Shown: piece after piece, positions 22,997 to 36,100 of the stretch | Layout: each line of letters starts with the position of its first letter | How positions within the stretch are numbered: position 1 is the first letter of the stretch | Origin: Heterodera schachtii | Taxonomy: Eukaryota > Nematoda > Chromadorea > Rhabditida > Heteroderidae | Length of the DNA stretch: 64,000 nucleotides | Assembly: GCA_023374025.1 (NCBI GenBank) | Contig: SIJG01000063.1 | Coordinates: 310,001 to 374,000 of the forward strand | Direction of reading: 5' to 3' | Made by a program: the position numbers and the translations under genes | Notes under the pieces: generated by a model | What the model saw: only the letters and a program-made list of their open reading frames with translations | Told to the model about the DNA's origin: nothing | The model's database searches: none

Positions 22997-25405
22997 ATGA
23001 TGACAACAAAACAATTTCTTTTAATTTATATATTAATTTTTGTGCTAACAAAACCTGGTTTTATGAAAATTATATATGGTAAGGCTAAACAATTAATTGC
23101 GCTTTTATTAATCAAAAATCATGCGAAATCTTCGGCAATCCTAAAGAATGGGGGTCCCTAATTATTATTATTTAATCCCTAATTATTATTATTTTTTAAA
23201 TTGAGCTGAAAATGAGTATTTGGAGGGTTTTTGAGGGCGCTGATCACGATTCTGAACTCAGATTTGACCAATTCTAATCCCCGGACCAGAATTCGAACAA
23301 AAAAGTTGATTTTTTTTTATTAGATACATTTTTCTATGGAAAAAGCTTCGAGTTAATTGAACAACTAGTTATTTTGATGAAAACAATGCTTCAATTATTA
23401 ATTGAATAAAAAAGCTCAAATTACGCCAAAATTTGATCTATTTTAACGTCATATTTTAGAAAAAAATATCCAACTTTTTTGTTCGAATTCGGGGTCCGAA
23501 ATTCGGAATAGGGAAAACCCGAGTTCAGTAATCAGCACCCCGAACCCAAAATAATAAAAAAAATTAAATTAGGGACGCCCATTCTTTAAGATTGCCAAAT
23601 CTTCAAATAATATTCATTTCTAACTATTTTAGTCCTAATAATTTTGAGTAGTATAATGGTTGTCTTTTGAAAAAAAAATTTGCTTTTTATAATAAATTTT
23701 AGCAAATTACCAAAACGATACAGTCATATTTTAGATGTAAGCATTTGCTGAAAAGTTGCAGTCTTATAAAAAAAAATTAATTGTGTGCTAATTAATCATT
23801 AGTGAATGTCCCCTTAGGCATCGATACTTCACAAATGGACACACATTACGCGGACATTCTCTTCAACGATCATTTGTCATTGTCCGATCGGTCCAATTTG
23901 GCCTATCGATTAGGCGGCGCAATTGTCCATTTGAATGTTGAACGAAATCTCGACTTAATGGAAAATGCGTGCCATAAAACGGGCCGGGAAATTCAAAACG
24001 CTTCGCTTTTAATTGTGGGATTAATGAAGGAACAATTTGGCCAAATGATCGAAGATTTTGGCAAAGAGCACCAGCAGAAGACATTTTCTCGCTTCCACTT
24101 GTGCCTTTTGTGGAAAATGGAGCTGAGTTTGGACAACTTAAAAAAATTACTGATGAGCAAAGCAAAGCTGGACAAACTGCTGGACCCTGAACATTTGTAT
24201 GAATGAGCCGACTAATTAGTTAAATTGGCAGAAATAATGACGAGTTTTTTCGGGTGGGAGTGGGTCTGTTTGGCACATTAGTCATAGAATTTTGTACAAT
24301 TCGAACAAATTTCTCCCCCCCCCCCCCTAATCGAGCAAAAACGAAATCAAAAAGGGGTCTAAAGGTCCAAAGTTTAGTCTCGGAGGAGTCAGCTTTGGTC
24401 AAGAAAAACCATTTTCCTAAAATTAATAGAATTTTGTGGCATTTTTTTTTATTTTAGGGATGAGATTTTAGATAACAAAAGCCGCTAAATAGGCATTTAA
24501 TTAGGTGCAAAAAACCCAAAAAATAGATATAAAGATAAATTCATAATGCATTATTTTGCACCTGTAATAAAAAACCCTTTTCATTTGGCCAATGAACACA
24601 TTGTTTCACTAACTTCAAAATAATTAGTTAAATTAGCTTTTTAAGGACTGTAAAAATTTTGAGAATTTTTCTCAATTTAAAATAACCGCCATTTCCATTT
24701 TCAACCCAAAAATATTTTAAATTTAATTTGGATTTAATCTAGTTTAATTTGATTTAATTAATTTGCTTTATAAAGGGACTCAATCAACTGCGAAGAGCTG
24801 GAAAATGTGCTGTCACAAGCACAACGGAAAGGCAACAAAATTGAATTGCCACAATGGACCAAAGATTTCGGCACTTATTTTTCGGATTTGCATTTTTACG
24901 GGTTGCATTTGTCCCTAAATGCGGAGGGGACCGAAAAAGGGTTCAAAATGTCCGATTGGCTGGGCCAAAACAAATTGGACGGCGAAACGACAATTGCGCA
25001 TTCATTGCGGACAATGCATTTGCGCGGAGAAATGGGCCGCATTAAGGAGATAAAGCGGCGAATGGTGCGCCATTTGATTAGCCATTTTCAATTGGAGCGG
25101 TTGGAGATGATTCATCCGATCAGAATGGCACCAGGTAAGCAAAAGGGTTGCAATTTGATGGCATTTTGATGCCATTGATACCCAACACTAATTGGAGAGA
25201 CGGGAAAGTGTTGAGCGTCTCGACCCTGGGGAGAAAAGGCATTTTCAATGTGTGAGCGTCTCGAACTTGACGACATAAATGCCCTTTGACTTGGAAAATG
25301 TTGATCCGCAGACTGGGCCAAAAATTTTTTAATAAATGCAAAAAAAATTGGCTAAATTTAAATGCGCCAAAGATAATTATAGACTGGTTCTAAGACCATA
25401 AATTA
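22997..25405 (+). CDS. Secreted helical protein of unknown function, four exons
   Basis: Exons: 22997-23078, 23818-24196, 24776-25134, and from 25312 to a stop near 25405 (end uncertain by tens of bases). Phases match at all joins. The chosen start gives a signal peptide (QFLLIYILIFVLTKPGF); an in-frame ATG lies about 96 bp upstream, but a likely trans-splice acceptor (TTATAG) lies only 11 bp before the chosen one. The mature part is charged and probably helical: DTHYADILFNDHLSLSDRSN, VERNLDLMENACHKTGREI, LSLDNLKKLLMSKAKLDKLL, then NCEELENVLSQAQRKGNKI and GRIKEIKRRMVRHLISHF. Few Cys and no transmembrane segment after the signal. The family is not recognised. A secreted regulator or effector-like protein is possible, but nothing in the sequence fixes this. 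Confidence 0.6.
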
Positions 25406-26408
25406 GTTTTTCGTAATGTTTTAAGTTTTTTCAATTTAAAAAAACCATAAAACAAAACTACTGTAAGAATATAGTAAATTTCTTTGCCTACTGATTAACA
25501 TTTTTTGCCTACCGATCGATTAACGCTTAAATTTCACATTAATATTATCTATCGTATCTCATGCATACTGAGTAGTTAGCCCCCAAGATTTTGGCCCCTA
25601 AAGTTCGAGCCCCCTTGGCTGCGAATAATTTTTTGAATTAAACCATGTTTTTTTTTACTATCCAAAGGTCTTGACCATTTTTAAAAATAAAAGAGTGTAC
25701 CATTTTTGTAATAAAAGTGTGGACGATTTTTTTTTTTTAGTAATTTTAAAATAAAAAAAAACTTATTACCATTTTTAAAATCAAAAATGTGTTAAAAGAC
25801 CAGTAAAAAAGTAAGCATATTTCTATCCTTATTCAGTAGGGGGATGGTGGTAAATAACGCAAAACCTTTTGTGAGTCTGCTTGTAAACATAGGTCCTTAA
25901 AGCATTTTCCCTTATTTTGATAAAATCTGTGCCTATAAGTAATTTTTACAAAAAATTGTTAAGAATTCATAAAACATATACCATTAGAAAATATATATAT
26001 AATTAAGAAAAATCATAAGAATTTATGTCAGAAGGAGGCGGAGAGGGGTAGCATGGCACGCCTGTGCCTATAGGGCTATTTCTAAGCAAAAAAACCTTTT
26101 TAATGATGGAAAAATAATTTTTTTATTGAAAAAATTAATTGTAAAAATAATGTTTTTAAATATTAAAAAAAGAATGCAATATAACTCATATACTTTTTTA
26201 TTTAATAACATATTTTATTTACAATAAATGATAATAAATACCTTCAAATCAATAATTAGTTGCTATTTTTTGAAAAAGAATGTGTTGAAGTAAAGTTGAC
26301 GGTTTTTTGGTAAATATTTTGATAAATATTCTTAGTTAATGAAAAAAGGCAAAAAAACTTTTTGATCTTAAACCTCAAATTTAACTCAAATATTGAAAAT
26401 ATATTTGT

Positions 26409-26897
26409 TTATTTATTTCTCAAATCATTAATGTTAAGAATAGTTACAGTAATTGTAAAAGGTGATCCATAAAGATTAATATTTTTTGTTGATAAACTTT
26501 GTTCCACTTTAATAAATTGGTTAAAGACTGCTTCTGAAATATTTGAATTAATTGGTCTTATTGGTACAATGATGTCACCTTGCTCCAACATTTCTGATGA
26601 AATTATAACTCCAGCTTTGTCGGCTCCACCCAATTTCTTTTTAGCGTCAGTAATGGCTTCATCAATTGATGTTTTTATACAATTTTCTAATTCTTTGGTT
26701 GGGTTCGGGCATTTCTCAATGTTTTCCACGATAAACTTTGATTTTGAACGCAATAGTCTAAACTTCTTACTATTAGTTGTATATTCTTCGATTTTTTTAA
26801 TACATGGTTTAATTCCTTCATGCTGTTGATCAGAGTTTTTGGAAATTCGGGGTTTTTTCATTTTTTTATTTGACGAATTTCTTTTTAAACGCTTCAT
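26409..26897 (-). CDS. 162-aa protein of the palindromic element, left copy
   Basis: Starts at the ATG of MKRLKRNSSNKKMKKPRI, a strongly basic nuclear-localisation-like N-terminus. It continues with a Lys/Glu-rich middle and a compact C-terminal segment GVIISSEMLEQGDIIVPIRP followed by a short helix ending VEQSLS. That segment resembles, from memory, a domain found at or near the N-terminus of DNA polymerase-bearing Polinton-like proteins in invertebrates, in which a V-x-P-[FI]-R stretch precedes a helix with Q-S. The identity is tentative. No intron and no signal peptide. A TATTTAAA box lies about 45 bp upstream. It points outward, away from the palindrome centre. The mirror copy at 39124-39612 is 98% identical in nucleotides with no indels. 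Confidence 0.65.
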   Translation of the reverse strand: MKRLKRNSSNKKMKKPRISKNSDQQHEGIKPCIKKIEEYTTNSKKFRLLRSKSKFIVENIEKCPNPTKELENCIKTSIDEAITDAKKKLGGADKAGVIISSEMLEQGDIIVPIRPINSNISEAVFNQFIKVEQSLSTKNINLYGSPFTITVTILNINDLRNK

Positions 26898-28398
26898 TTT
26901 AAATTGGTTCAGTTTTTTAACTAACAAACTTCTTTAAATACTTTTTTTTTTTGCAGAAAATTTTTTAATTAGAAAAAAATCTATGAATTTCAGGTCAGAT
27001 AGGATGCGGAGATGGGTAGCCTAAGGCTATTTTCCCTCTTTTGGTAAAACCTGTGACTATGAAGCATTTTTTAACATAAATTATTTTAATAAAGAAAAAA
27101 TGGTTAAGAATTCCTAAAACATATACCCTTAGAGCATTTTTTTACAATTGTTTTTAATTTAAAAAAGTAATTCAAGAATTTTCTACCAGAATTGATGGTC
27201 TTCAAGGGTATTTTTTGGCTAAAACTTTTACCTTTATGGTATATTTTACACAAAAAAAATTATAATTAAGAAAAACCGTTAAAAATTTCATATTAGAACG
27301 GAGGCGGAGAGGGGTAGCATGGCACACCTGTGCCTATAGTGTATTTTTAACCTATTTGCTAAGAAAAAATCCTTTTAATGATGGAAGAATGATTTTATTT
27401 TTAAAAAATTAATTGGGATAAACGATATATAATATGAATTATACACATATTCTTATCATTATTTTGATATTTTTAATAAATGAATTAAAACTTATTCATT
27501 AATAAATTATATTTTACAATAATCAAAATATTCATATTCTGTTTATTTGGTTAAAAATTTCAAGTTAAAAAAATTTGTTTGATTGATTAAACAAAAATTA
27601 AATTTTTAGAAAAATTTCAAAGAAAAAACAATTAAAACAAGAAAAATATTGAAAATAGTGACGATATCATGCAAGGGTTAAGCGGTGCACGGTTAAAATT
27701 GCCTTTTATGCCGTGCTGAGCGGCGAAATGACCTTAAGAGAGGCTGGCCAGTTTCAAAAGATAATTAGAGAGACAACATAGGAAGGACCTTTCACTTTAG
27801 TCAAAATTTACCCTATCAATCATTTTATTCTCTTCCCAAATACTGAAACACCTCCGATCATTACGAATTGAATAGAGATTCTGAACAACTCTGTAGGTTT
27901 GAACATCTTTCGATCATACCCCACATGTCATATGGAAATAAAATTCAAATGAAAATTTAAGTAGAATTAAAAATAAAATTCAAATTAATTCAAATTAAAA
28001 GTAAAATAAAAAATAAAAATATGATTAAATAAAATATTATTTGATGTCTAAAAAGAATGAACACATTGTTACAGGAAGACAGTTTATTTTGAGTAACTAT
28101 GTAATTGATACTGGATCAACAATCTTTCAGCTGTACACTTGGAAAATTGGCCATTATTCTGTGGATGAATAGCTGGAAACAGAGAGAAGGGTAATAAAAG
28201 TAAACGGATATGTTTAGCATGCGTGCAGTTAGACGATTTATATTGATGTACATTTTGAAAAATAATTGCTAAAGAGCAGGAGAGGAATGCAAAAACGTTA
28301 AGAATTTATGCGAAGTCAAGTGGAATTGTAAGTGTATTAGGTGTGAAATCGTGAAAATGTTAATGAACAACAAATAAATGAGTGAATTTGGAGACAGA

Positions 28399-28500
28399 AT
28401 GAAAAAATTTCTATTTGACTTGATTTCTCTATACCCCTTCGTTAATTTTACTACACGCTACTCGATTGGTAAACTAATTGTACATGTGTTGAAGGAATAA
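28399..28500 (+). pseudogene. Relic of a family B DNA polymerase (motif A region)
   Basis: A 33-codon open stretch reads FDLISLYPFVNFTTRYSIGK. The pattern D-x2-S-L-Y-P-x-V-N-x4-Y-x-I-G matches motif A of protein-primed family B polymerases, as carried by Polinton/Maverick elements, in which Asp and SLYP form the metal and nucleotide site. The frame is closed on both sides. The mirror copy at 37540-37594 (minus) keeps the FDFISL start but has lost the Tyr codon and frame. Further polymerase motifs (KxxxNS, DTDS) were not found in correct order. Confidence 0.5.
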
Positions 28501-29399
28501 GTCGAGTTAAATGCCCAGGAAGATAAATTCTACCCATTGACAATTCTCAAAGTTGGGTGATTTCTCCAGAAAATTCATTGTTCTGTTTTATTAGTCAAAA
28601 TGAATAGTAGGCTCTGATTCATTTTAATTTATGAAGTGTACTAAAAACAACCAAAAAAGCGGGTTAGACGGAAATACTTATGCAAAGATAATGACAAACA
28701 ATGATATGGGTGAGCAATCTGCATTTCAATCAAATTTCTTACGCTTGAAGACGGTTACCCATTTACCAATTAGGGTATTCAGACTTTAGTTTAATAATAT
28801 CTTCAAACAACTACTTAGAACTAAGCAGAAGATGGTGATATCTACGCAATGTTTGTCAGTTGAACACTGCCTTGGGCAGTTCATTGATGAGTGTCGTCAC
28901 TACTAAATCGTAGAATTCTTCAGTGGTGGTGCAAAATAGTATGAGTTTGTTTTGAGACGTAAAAACGTTCTACATGATGAAAAATGGAATTACTGTTTAA
29001 AATCTGTAGAATTATACTTAATTATGATACGGTTAACAATCAAGACTTTAGATATAAAAAGGGTAAGTCAAACATTATACAAAAAAATTAGATTGAGCAA
29101 ATAATTGATTTCTCCAAAAATGATTAGACCAAATATTCGTAATGTTTGATCTGTAATATTCAAATTTTATGCAGAAATTTTACCAGACTTATCTTGGGAA
29201 GTATATTATAGGAGCCGATTATAATGTTTTTTAACCTTGATCATTCATTGTAACTATTTTGTCAGCAAACATTGTAATTATCTTGTTCACCACTCATTGT
29301 ATCTCTATCTCTATCTCTCACACACGCATGTGACCTTTTATTACTCTATTTTACACAGCAATTGTGTAATTTTGTCATTTTATTCACGTTTTTAATAAA

Positions 29400-30120
29400 A
29401 TACATGTTAATTAATGATTGGAATATACAATTTAAAACAATTTATCATTTAGGAATGTCATTTAAGGTAGAAAATGTATAATTAAAGAAGTGAAAATGCT
29501 TACAGAATTAAACAATTGAAGATACAAATTGAAAATCATTAAACACTTAAGAATGTCATTTTTTGTGTGGAAAAAGGCATAATTAAACTAACTAAGATAC
29601 AGTTTGAAAATAATTAAACATTTGTGAATGTCATTTTTGTATGAAGATGCATAATTAACCGGACGAAGGTAAAATTTGTTAAAGGAATAGTAGATATAAT
29701 TTTATTGAGTGAACAAAATTCTTCTTTTTAGGTAGAAACGTGTATAATTAAGGATGTGAAAATGCATACAGAATTAAACAATTGAAGACACAATTTTGAA
29801 AATAATTAAACACTCGGAAATATCATTTTTTGTGGCTAACAAAGATACAATTTGAAAATAATTAAGCATTTGTAAATGTTATTTTTGTATAAAAAATGCA
29901 TATTAAGTGGACGAAGGTAAAATTTGTTAAACAATAGAAGATAAAATTTTATTGTGAATGCAATTGTTATTGGTTTTAGGTATAAAAACGCATAATTAAG
30001 GAAGTGAAATGCATGTTGAAATAAACAATTAAGATACAATTTGAAATAATTAACACTCTGGAAGGTTATTTTTAGATAGAAAATGCATAATTAAGAGAAA
30101 GAATTTACAATTTGTGAAAT
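29400..30120. repeat. Degenerate tandem repeats, left arm
   Basis: About six imperfect units of roughly 100-120 bp, each with a GCATAATTAA box followed by GAAGATACAATTTGAAAAT and AATGTCATTTTT. Mirrored at about 35830-36330 in the right arm. No coding frame. Confidence 0.7.
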
Positions 30121-30205
30121 ATTAACGAATTTACGCTGTAATTTTAAGAAAATTTATTAAAATAACGAATCTATAGAAATTAATTAAAAAATGTTTACAC
30201 ATATT

Positions 30206-30250
30206 GGTGGAGCGTGTGTGTGCGTGTGCGTATGGGTGTATGTAGTGTAT
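30206..30250. repeat. GT-rich microsatellite in the left arm
   Basis: GTGTGTGTGCGTGTGCG-type stretch, mirrored at about 35715-35760. It resembles alternating purine-pyrimidine DNA. Confidence 0.7.
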
Positions 30251-30809
30251 GCTTTTGAGGGTGAATATAAGTGTGTTATAGAGTGTGTTCGAGAGTTCGC
30301 ACATATTTATGTAAGTTATATAAAATAATAAATTTTATTCTAACAATATTCCTTACTTAATCCAAAGTAAACTAATTCTAAATATAATAATGAACAAGTA
30401 TGTTTGACAAACAGCTCATATATGTGATGAGAAAGGGTAGACTAATGGCTAGATATATGAGTGAAGAAACGACATAATATGAATGAAAAATAAAGAGAAA
30501 ATATGAGGATATTGACCAATTACTGTGTCATTGAATTGACGGATGATTAATTGTAGAAGTAAGAGATAGTGAAAAAAGTCATAAATGGATAGAAGAATAG
30601 TATAAAAATCAGAGATAGTTGAAGAGAGTACAATTTAGATAGAGAGATATAGAAAGAGTAGAAAATATATATTAAGAAGAAATAGGGAAAATACAAATAA
30701 ACTTAACCCGATAAATGGCCAAAAAAAAAACTAATATTAGATTTGTAACGAAAACAAAGGAAGATTTCTTCCATATGTTAGCTTTTAGAGGAATCGATTT
30801 ATAGGATAA

Positions 30810-30998
30810 ATGGGTGCCGTGACCTCCCCCTCTCCTTTTCAAATTATTTGGTTACACTCTTCCTCATCTTTGCCCTTCCTCTCCAACATATTCTCATTCT
30901 TACTCCTTACCAGCGCAAGCGCACTCTCCCAGTTCCCTTTTCAGCCTCTTCCTTTAACAATACAATGGGAAAAGTGTTTTCTTACTAAAAAACTATGA
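30810..30998 (+). other. 62-codon open frame kept in both palindrome arms
   Basis: Frame reading MGAVTSPSPFQIIWLHSSSS followed by a hydrophobic stretch. The mirror at 34945-35133 (minus) differs by one residue. No family recognised and no splice or promoter context. It may be preserved simply because this part of the arms is nearly identical. Confidence 0.25.
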
Positions 30999-31007
30999 AA
31001 AATCGAA

Positions 31008-31120
31008 TTGTTTGCCAGAGAACCATACCTTGTGAAATATTGGTTACTGAAGAGTCGAATCTTGTAAGGTATTGTCTGCCTGAGAGCCGAACCTTAAGAG
31101 GTATTAGCTATCGAAAACCC
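31008..31120. repeat. Three tandem 33-34-bp repeats
   Basis: Units of the form GAACCTTGTGAGGTATTGG occur three times in a row, mirrored at about 34820-34935. Length close to a multiple of three keeps a frame open. Confidence 0.65.
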
Positions 31121-32089
31121 ACACGTTATATATTTTTTTCTGTTTTTACTAATCCTTCCGACTGTCATAAAATTAAATTCAATAAAAAAGTTTACACCCC
31201 TAAAATCTGCATTTTTCTGATAATTTTGAGTTAATTGTCATCTTTTAAGTCATCATTCATACCTTAAAAGAGTTAAATATGTAAACAATTGTTCATATAA
31301 TCACTTATTATTCGTCACTTCCTTTGTCTTATTCACTCGCAATAAAATTTCCTAGTTATTTTTATAGACGTATACACTCCCTTCCTTAATTAATCATAAT
31401 TTATTTATATATTTCACTCTACTGGAAAATATGTATATATTTGTAGATGTTAATGACTATATTCTCAGATTCCAATATTCTGCTTAATAGAATTTAAATA
31501 AAATGTGTGCTACATAGTAAATGCCATTATAACACTTCTTTACCCCAAGCTTAGTTTTAAAGCTATAAATGTCAATAATCCATAGGTCATACACTACCAG
31601 AAAATCTGAGTAATTTATCATAATGCCTCGCACATACCAAAAAACGCTAAATTATTAATAATTTTTCCGCATTTAAATGATTAATTGGTCTTAATTATAT
31701 TATTCAAAAATTAATTAATGACTGTCTTTATTAATTTAAATTCATTGTATTCTTTCACACTTTTCACTTATAATACTTTCAGTACTTACTCGTTAAATTC
31801 CATCAAACACTCCGTCTTCTCATCCAAAAACAATAGTACAGAGGGCTAACTCACTATTGGTATACCTAATACTAGACCGTAACAACCCTGACACTTATTA
31901 CATGTGGTAACGGTCAATTATAAAACTAATAACCATATCATATACTACAGCCATTATAGGTAATATGTTAAATTAATCATATAAACTTGAAAAATCTCAC
32001 CCATAAGATAAAATCTCTGTGTAAAATCATCAACCTACACCATTACCAACCATCCTCGATAATTTGTCAAAATTAATAATAACTCGCCC

Positions 32090-32302
32090 ATGTCAGAAAA
32101 TCCTCCCTTTGTAAAATCCTCTCGAAACAATTGTTATCAATTTTTTCACTATTTATTGATAAATAAGATGATAGTTAATAGTAGTTACCTTTACACTAGC
32201 CTTGCAAGGAAGTTACTTAGATATGGTAGTTTGTCAATGAGACAATTACCCCCCCCCCCCTATCAATACAACACTACCAACATTCTTAGTAATTTGTCAT
32301 AA
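32090..32302 (+). other. 70-codon open frame kept in both palindrome arms
   Basis: Frame beginning MSENPPFVKSSR, with a proline run encoded by a C homopolymer. The mirror at 33645-33857 (minus) differs at two residues. No recognisable family; coding status doubtful. Confidence 0.2.
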
Positions 32303-32825
32303 TTAATTAATACGAATTCAAGCCCTCATCATAAAATCCCTCTGTAAAATCATATTGTTGAAAGAATTATTATTTTCCTCCATTTAGTTATTAATTGTTT
32401 CTTAATTAACATTACACAAAAAAACTTGCAATAATTAGACATGATAGATATTTAACGAATACTTTACAACATTTTTTATACACTAATTAATTTATTAACA
32501 AATTACATCAACCCATATATATTATTACAGTATCACCCACCTCTGTATTTGTTAAATTTCCATCTATTGTAATATTTTTAATAATATAGATATTAAATGG
32601 TCAATAAAAATCATATTTGAATAATATTTTTCAAGAGTATAAAAATTAATTTAATTTAATGAATATTATAAAGATAAAATTTAAACAAAATAGTGATGGT
32701 AAATAAAAAATTGATTTAAGAAAAAATTCTTTGTTACATGCAGTTAAATTGACAATCAACCAATTAGTAGTTACTCCCCCCCCCTTTTCCGTTGTTGGAA
32801 AACCACCGTTCCAAACCAAAGCCTA

Positions 32826-33125
32826 TGTTAAACCTAAACCTATTGGATGGGTGTGGGGGTGAACCTAAACCTATTGGATGGGTGCGGGGTAAACCTAAAC
32901 CTATTGAAGGTTTTTATTTATTAATAAAGTAAAAATAATAAATTAAATCAAAAATAAATTAAATAAATAATTTATAATTATTAAAGCCAAAACCTATTGG
33001 ATGGGTGTAGGGGGTGAACCTAAACCTTTAGGAGGGTTTTAAAATTTATTTATTTATTTTATTTATATTTAATTTTATGTCACCCCCGCACCCATCCAAT
33101 AGGTTTAGGTTTAACCAATAGGCTT
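32826..33125. repeat. Centre of the palindrome with CCTAAACCTATTGG repeats
   Basis: The unit AACCTAAACCTATTGGATGG occurs about four times in direct orientation (near 32830, 32862, 32890, 32990), spaced by GTGTGGGGGTG-type sequence, and once inverted (about 33083-33115). Between them is a 100-bp AT-rich stretch. The CCTAAACCTA motif resembles telomere-type repeats only loosely. Confidence 0.75.
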
Positions 33126-36100
33126 TGGTTTGGAACGGTGGTTTTTCCAACAACGGAAAAGGGGGGAGTAACTACTAATTTGGTTGATTGTCAATTTTAA
33201 CTGCATTAACAAAGAATTTTTTCTTAAAATCAATTTTTTATTTACCATCACTATTTTGTTTAAATTTTATCTTTATAATATTCATTAAATTATATTAATT
33301 TTTATACTCTAGAAAAATATTTATTCAAAATATGATTTTTATTGACCATTTAATATCTAGATTATTAAAATTATTACAATAGATGGAAATTTAACAAATA
33401 CAGAGGTGGCTGATACTGTAATAATATATGGGTTGATGTAATTTGTTAATAAATTAATTAGTGTATAAAAAATGTTGTAAAGTATTCGTTAAATATCTAT
33501 CATGTCTAATTATTGCAAGTTTTTTTTTTTGTGTAATGTTAATTAAGAAACAATTAATAACTAAATGGAGGAAATAATAATTCTTTCAACAATATGATTT
33601 TACAGAGGGATTTTATGATGAGGGTTTGAATTCTTATTAATTAATTATGACAAATTACTAAGAATGTTGGTAGTGTTGTATTGATAAGGGGGGGGGGGTA
33701 ATTGTCTCATTGACAAACTACCATATCTAATTAACTTCCTTGCAAGGCTAGTGTAAAGGTAACTACTATTGACTATCATCTTATTTATCAATAAATAGTG
33801 AAAAAATTGATAACAATTTTTTCGAGAGGATTTTACAAAGGGAGGATTTTCTGACATGGGCGAGTTATTATTAATTTTGACAAATTATCGAGGATGGTTG
33901 GTAATGGTGTATGTTGATGATTTTACACAGAGATTTTATCTTATGGGTGAGATTTTTCAAGTTTATGTGATTAATTTAACATATTACCTATAATGGCTGT
34001 AGTATATGATATGGTTATTAGTTTTATAATTGACCGTTACCACATGTAATAAGTGTCAGGGTTGTTACGGTCTAGTATTGGGTATACCAATAGTGAGTTA
34101 GCCCTCTGTACTATTGTTTTTGGATGAGAAGACGGAGTGTTTGATGGAATTTAACGAGTAAGTACTGAAAGTATTATAAGTGAAAAGTGTGAAAGAATAC
34201 AATGAATTTAAATTAATAAAGACAGTCATTAATTAATTTTTGAATAATATAATTAAGACCAATTAATCATTTAAATGCGGAAAAATTATTAATAATTTAG
34301 CGTTTTTTGGCATGTGCGGGGCATTATGATAAATTACTCAGATTTTCTGGTAGTGTATGACCTATGGATTATTGACATTTATAGCTTTAAAACTAAGCTT
34401 GGGGTAAAGAAGTGTTATAATAGCATTTACTATGTAGCACATTTTAGTTGAATTCTATCAAGCAGAATATTGGAATCTGAGAATATAGTCATTAACATCA
34501 ACAAATATATACATATTTTCCAGTAGAGTGAAATTTATAAATAAATTATGATTAATTAAGGAAGGGAGTGTATAAGTCTATAAAAATAACTAGGAAATTT
34601 TATTGAGAGTGAATAAGACAAGAAAGTGACGAATAATAAGTGATTATATGAACAATTGTTTACATATTTAACTCTTTTAAGGTATGAATGATGACTTAAA
34701 AGATGACAATTAACTCAAAATTATCAGAAAAAATGCAGATTTTAGGGGTGTAAACTTTTTTATTGAATTTAATTTTATGACAGTAGGAAGGATTAGTAAA
34801 AACAGAAAAAATATATAACGTGTGGGTTTCGATAGCTAATACCTCTTAAGGTTCGGCTCTCAGGCAGACAATACCTTACAAGATTCGACTCTTCAGTAAC
34901 CAATATTTCACAAGGTATGGTTCTCTGGCAAACAATTCGATTTTTCATAGTTTTTTAGTAAGAAAACACTTTTCCCATTGTATTGTTAAAGGAAGAGGTT
35001 GAAAAGGGAACGGGGAGAGTGCGCTTGCGCTGGTAAGGAGTAAGAATGAGAATATGTTGGAGAGGAAGGGCAAAGATGAGGAAGAGTGTAACCAAATAAT
35101 TTGAAAAGGAGAGGGGGAGGTCACGGCACCCATTTATCCTATAAATCGATTCCTCTAAAAGCTGACATATGGAAGAAACCTCCCTTCGTTTTCGTTAAAA
35201 ATCTAATATTAGTTTTTTGGCCATTTATCGGGTTAAGTTTATTTGTATTTTCCCATTTCTTCTTAATATTTTTCTACTCTTTCTATATCTGTTTACTTCC
35301 ACTTTTGTTCTTTATTACCCCAAACAGTCTTCTATATGTCTAAATATCCTTTTTCGTTAACTGATTTCTAATGTCCATCTTCCAACCAAATCTGCTATTC
35401 TCAATCACTCCTTACACTAAATTCTCTCTATCTAAAATTGTCTCTCTTCAACTATCTCTGATTTTTATACCATTCCTCTATCTATTTCTGATTTTTTTTT
35501 CACTATCTCTTACTTCCACAATAATCATCCGTCCATTCAATGACGCAGTAATTGGTCAATAACCTCATATGTTCTCTTCATTCTTCATTCTTATTATGTC
35601 CTTTCTTCACTCATATATTTAGCCATTAGTCTACCCTTTCTCATCACATATATGAGCTGTTTGTCAAACATACTTGTTCACACTCTATAATACATTTATC
35701 TTCACCCTCAAAAACATACACTACATACACCCATACGCACACGCACACACACGCACACCTATATGTGACTTTTTTTGAGTAAGTTCTCCATATATTCGTT
35801 ATTTTCATAAATTTTCTTAAAATTGCATCGTAAATTCCTTTATATTTCACAAATTATAACTTCTTTCTCTTAATTATGCATTTTCTACCTAAAAATAACC
35901 TTCCATAGTGTTAATTATTTTCAAATTGTATCTTAATTGTTTATTCCAACATGCATTTCACTTCCTTAATTATGCGTTTTTATACCTAAAAACAATAACA
36001 ATTGCGTTCACAATAAAATTTTATCTTTTATTCTTTAATTTTTAACAAATTTTACCTACGTCCGTTTAATTATACATTTTTATACAAAAATTACGTTCAC

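Larger units (their letters stand above)
25571..32860 (+). repeat. Left arm of the giant palindrome
   Basis: Reverse-complement partner of about 33085-40556. Best preserved between about 30,500 and 32,860; more indels between 25,900 and 29,400. Confidence 0.9.

Noticed and set aside
26569..26829. 86-codon frame opposite the 162-aa gene
   Set aside because: It is the complement of the real gene; its mirror at 39192-39452 is open only because the gene is conserved.
28105..28140. Stretch reading YVIDTGSTIFQL, like an aspartic protease DTGS or a polymerase DTDS motif, in the left palindrome arm
   Set aside because: The mirror arm has about 45 extra bases inside this stretch, so the motif is created by a deletion; it also lies on the wrong side of motif A for polymerase motif C.
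32826..33125. Telomere at the palindrome centre
   Set aside because: The CCTAAACCTATTGG unit is not the TTAGGC nematode telomere repeat and occurs only four or five times in mixed orientation.
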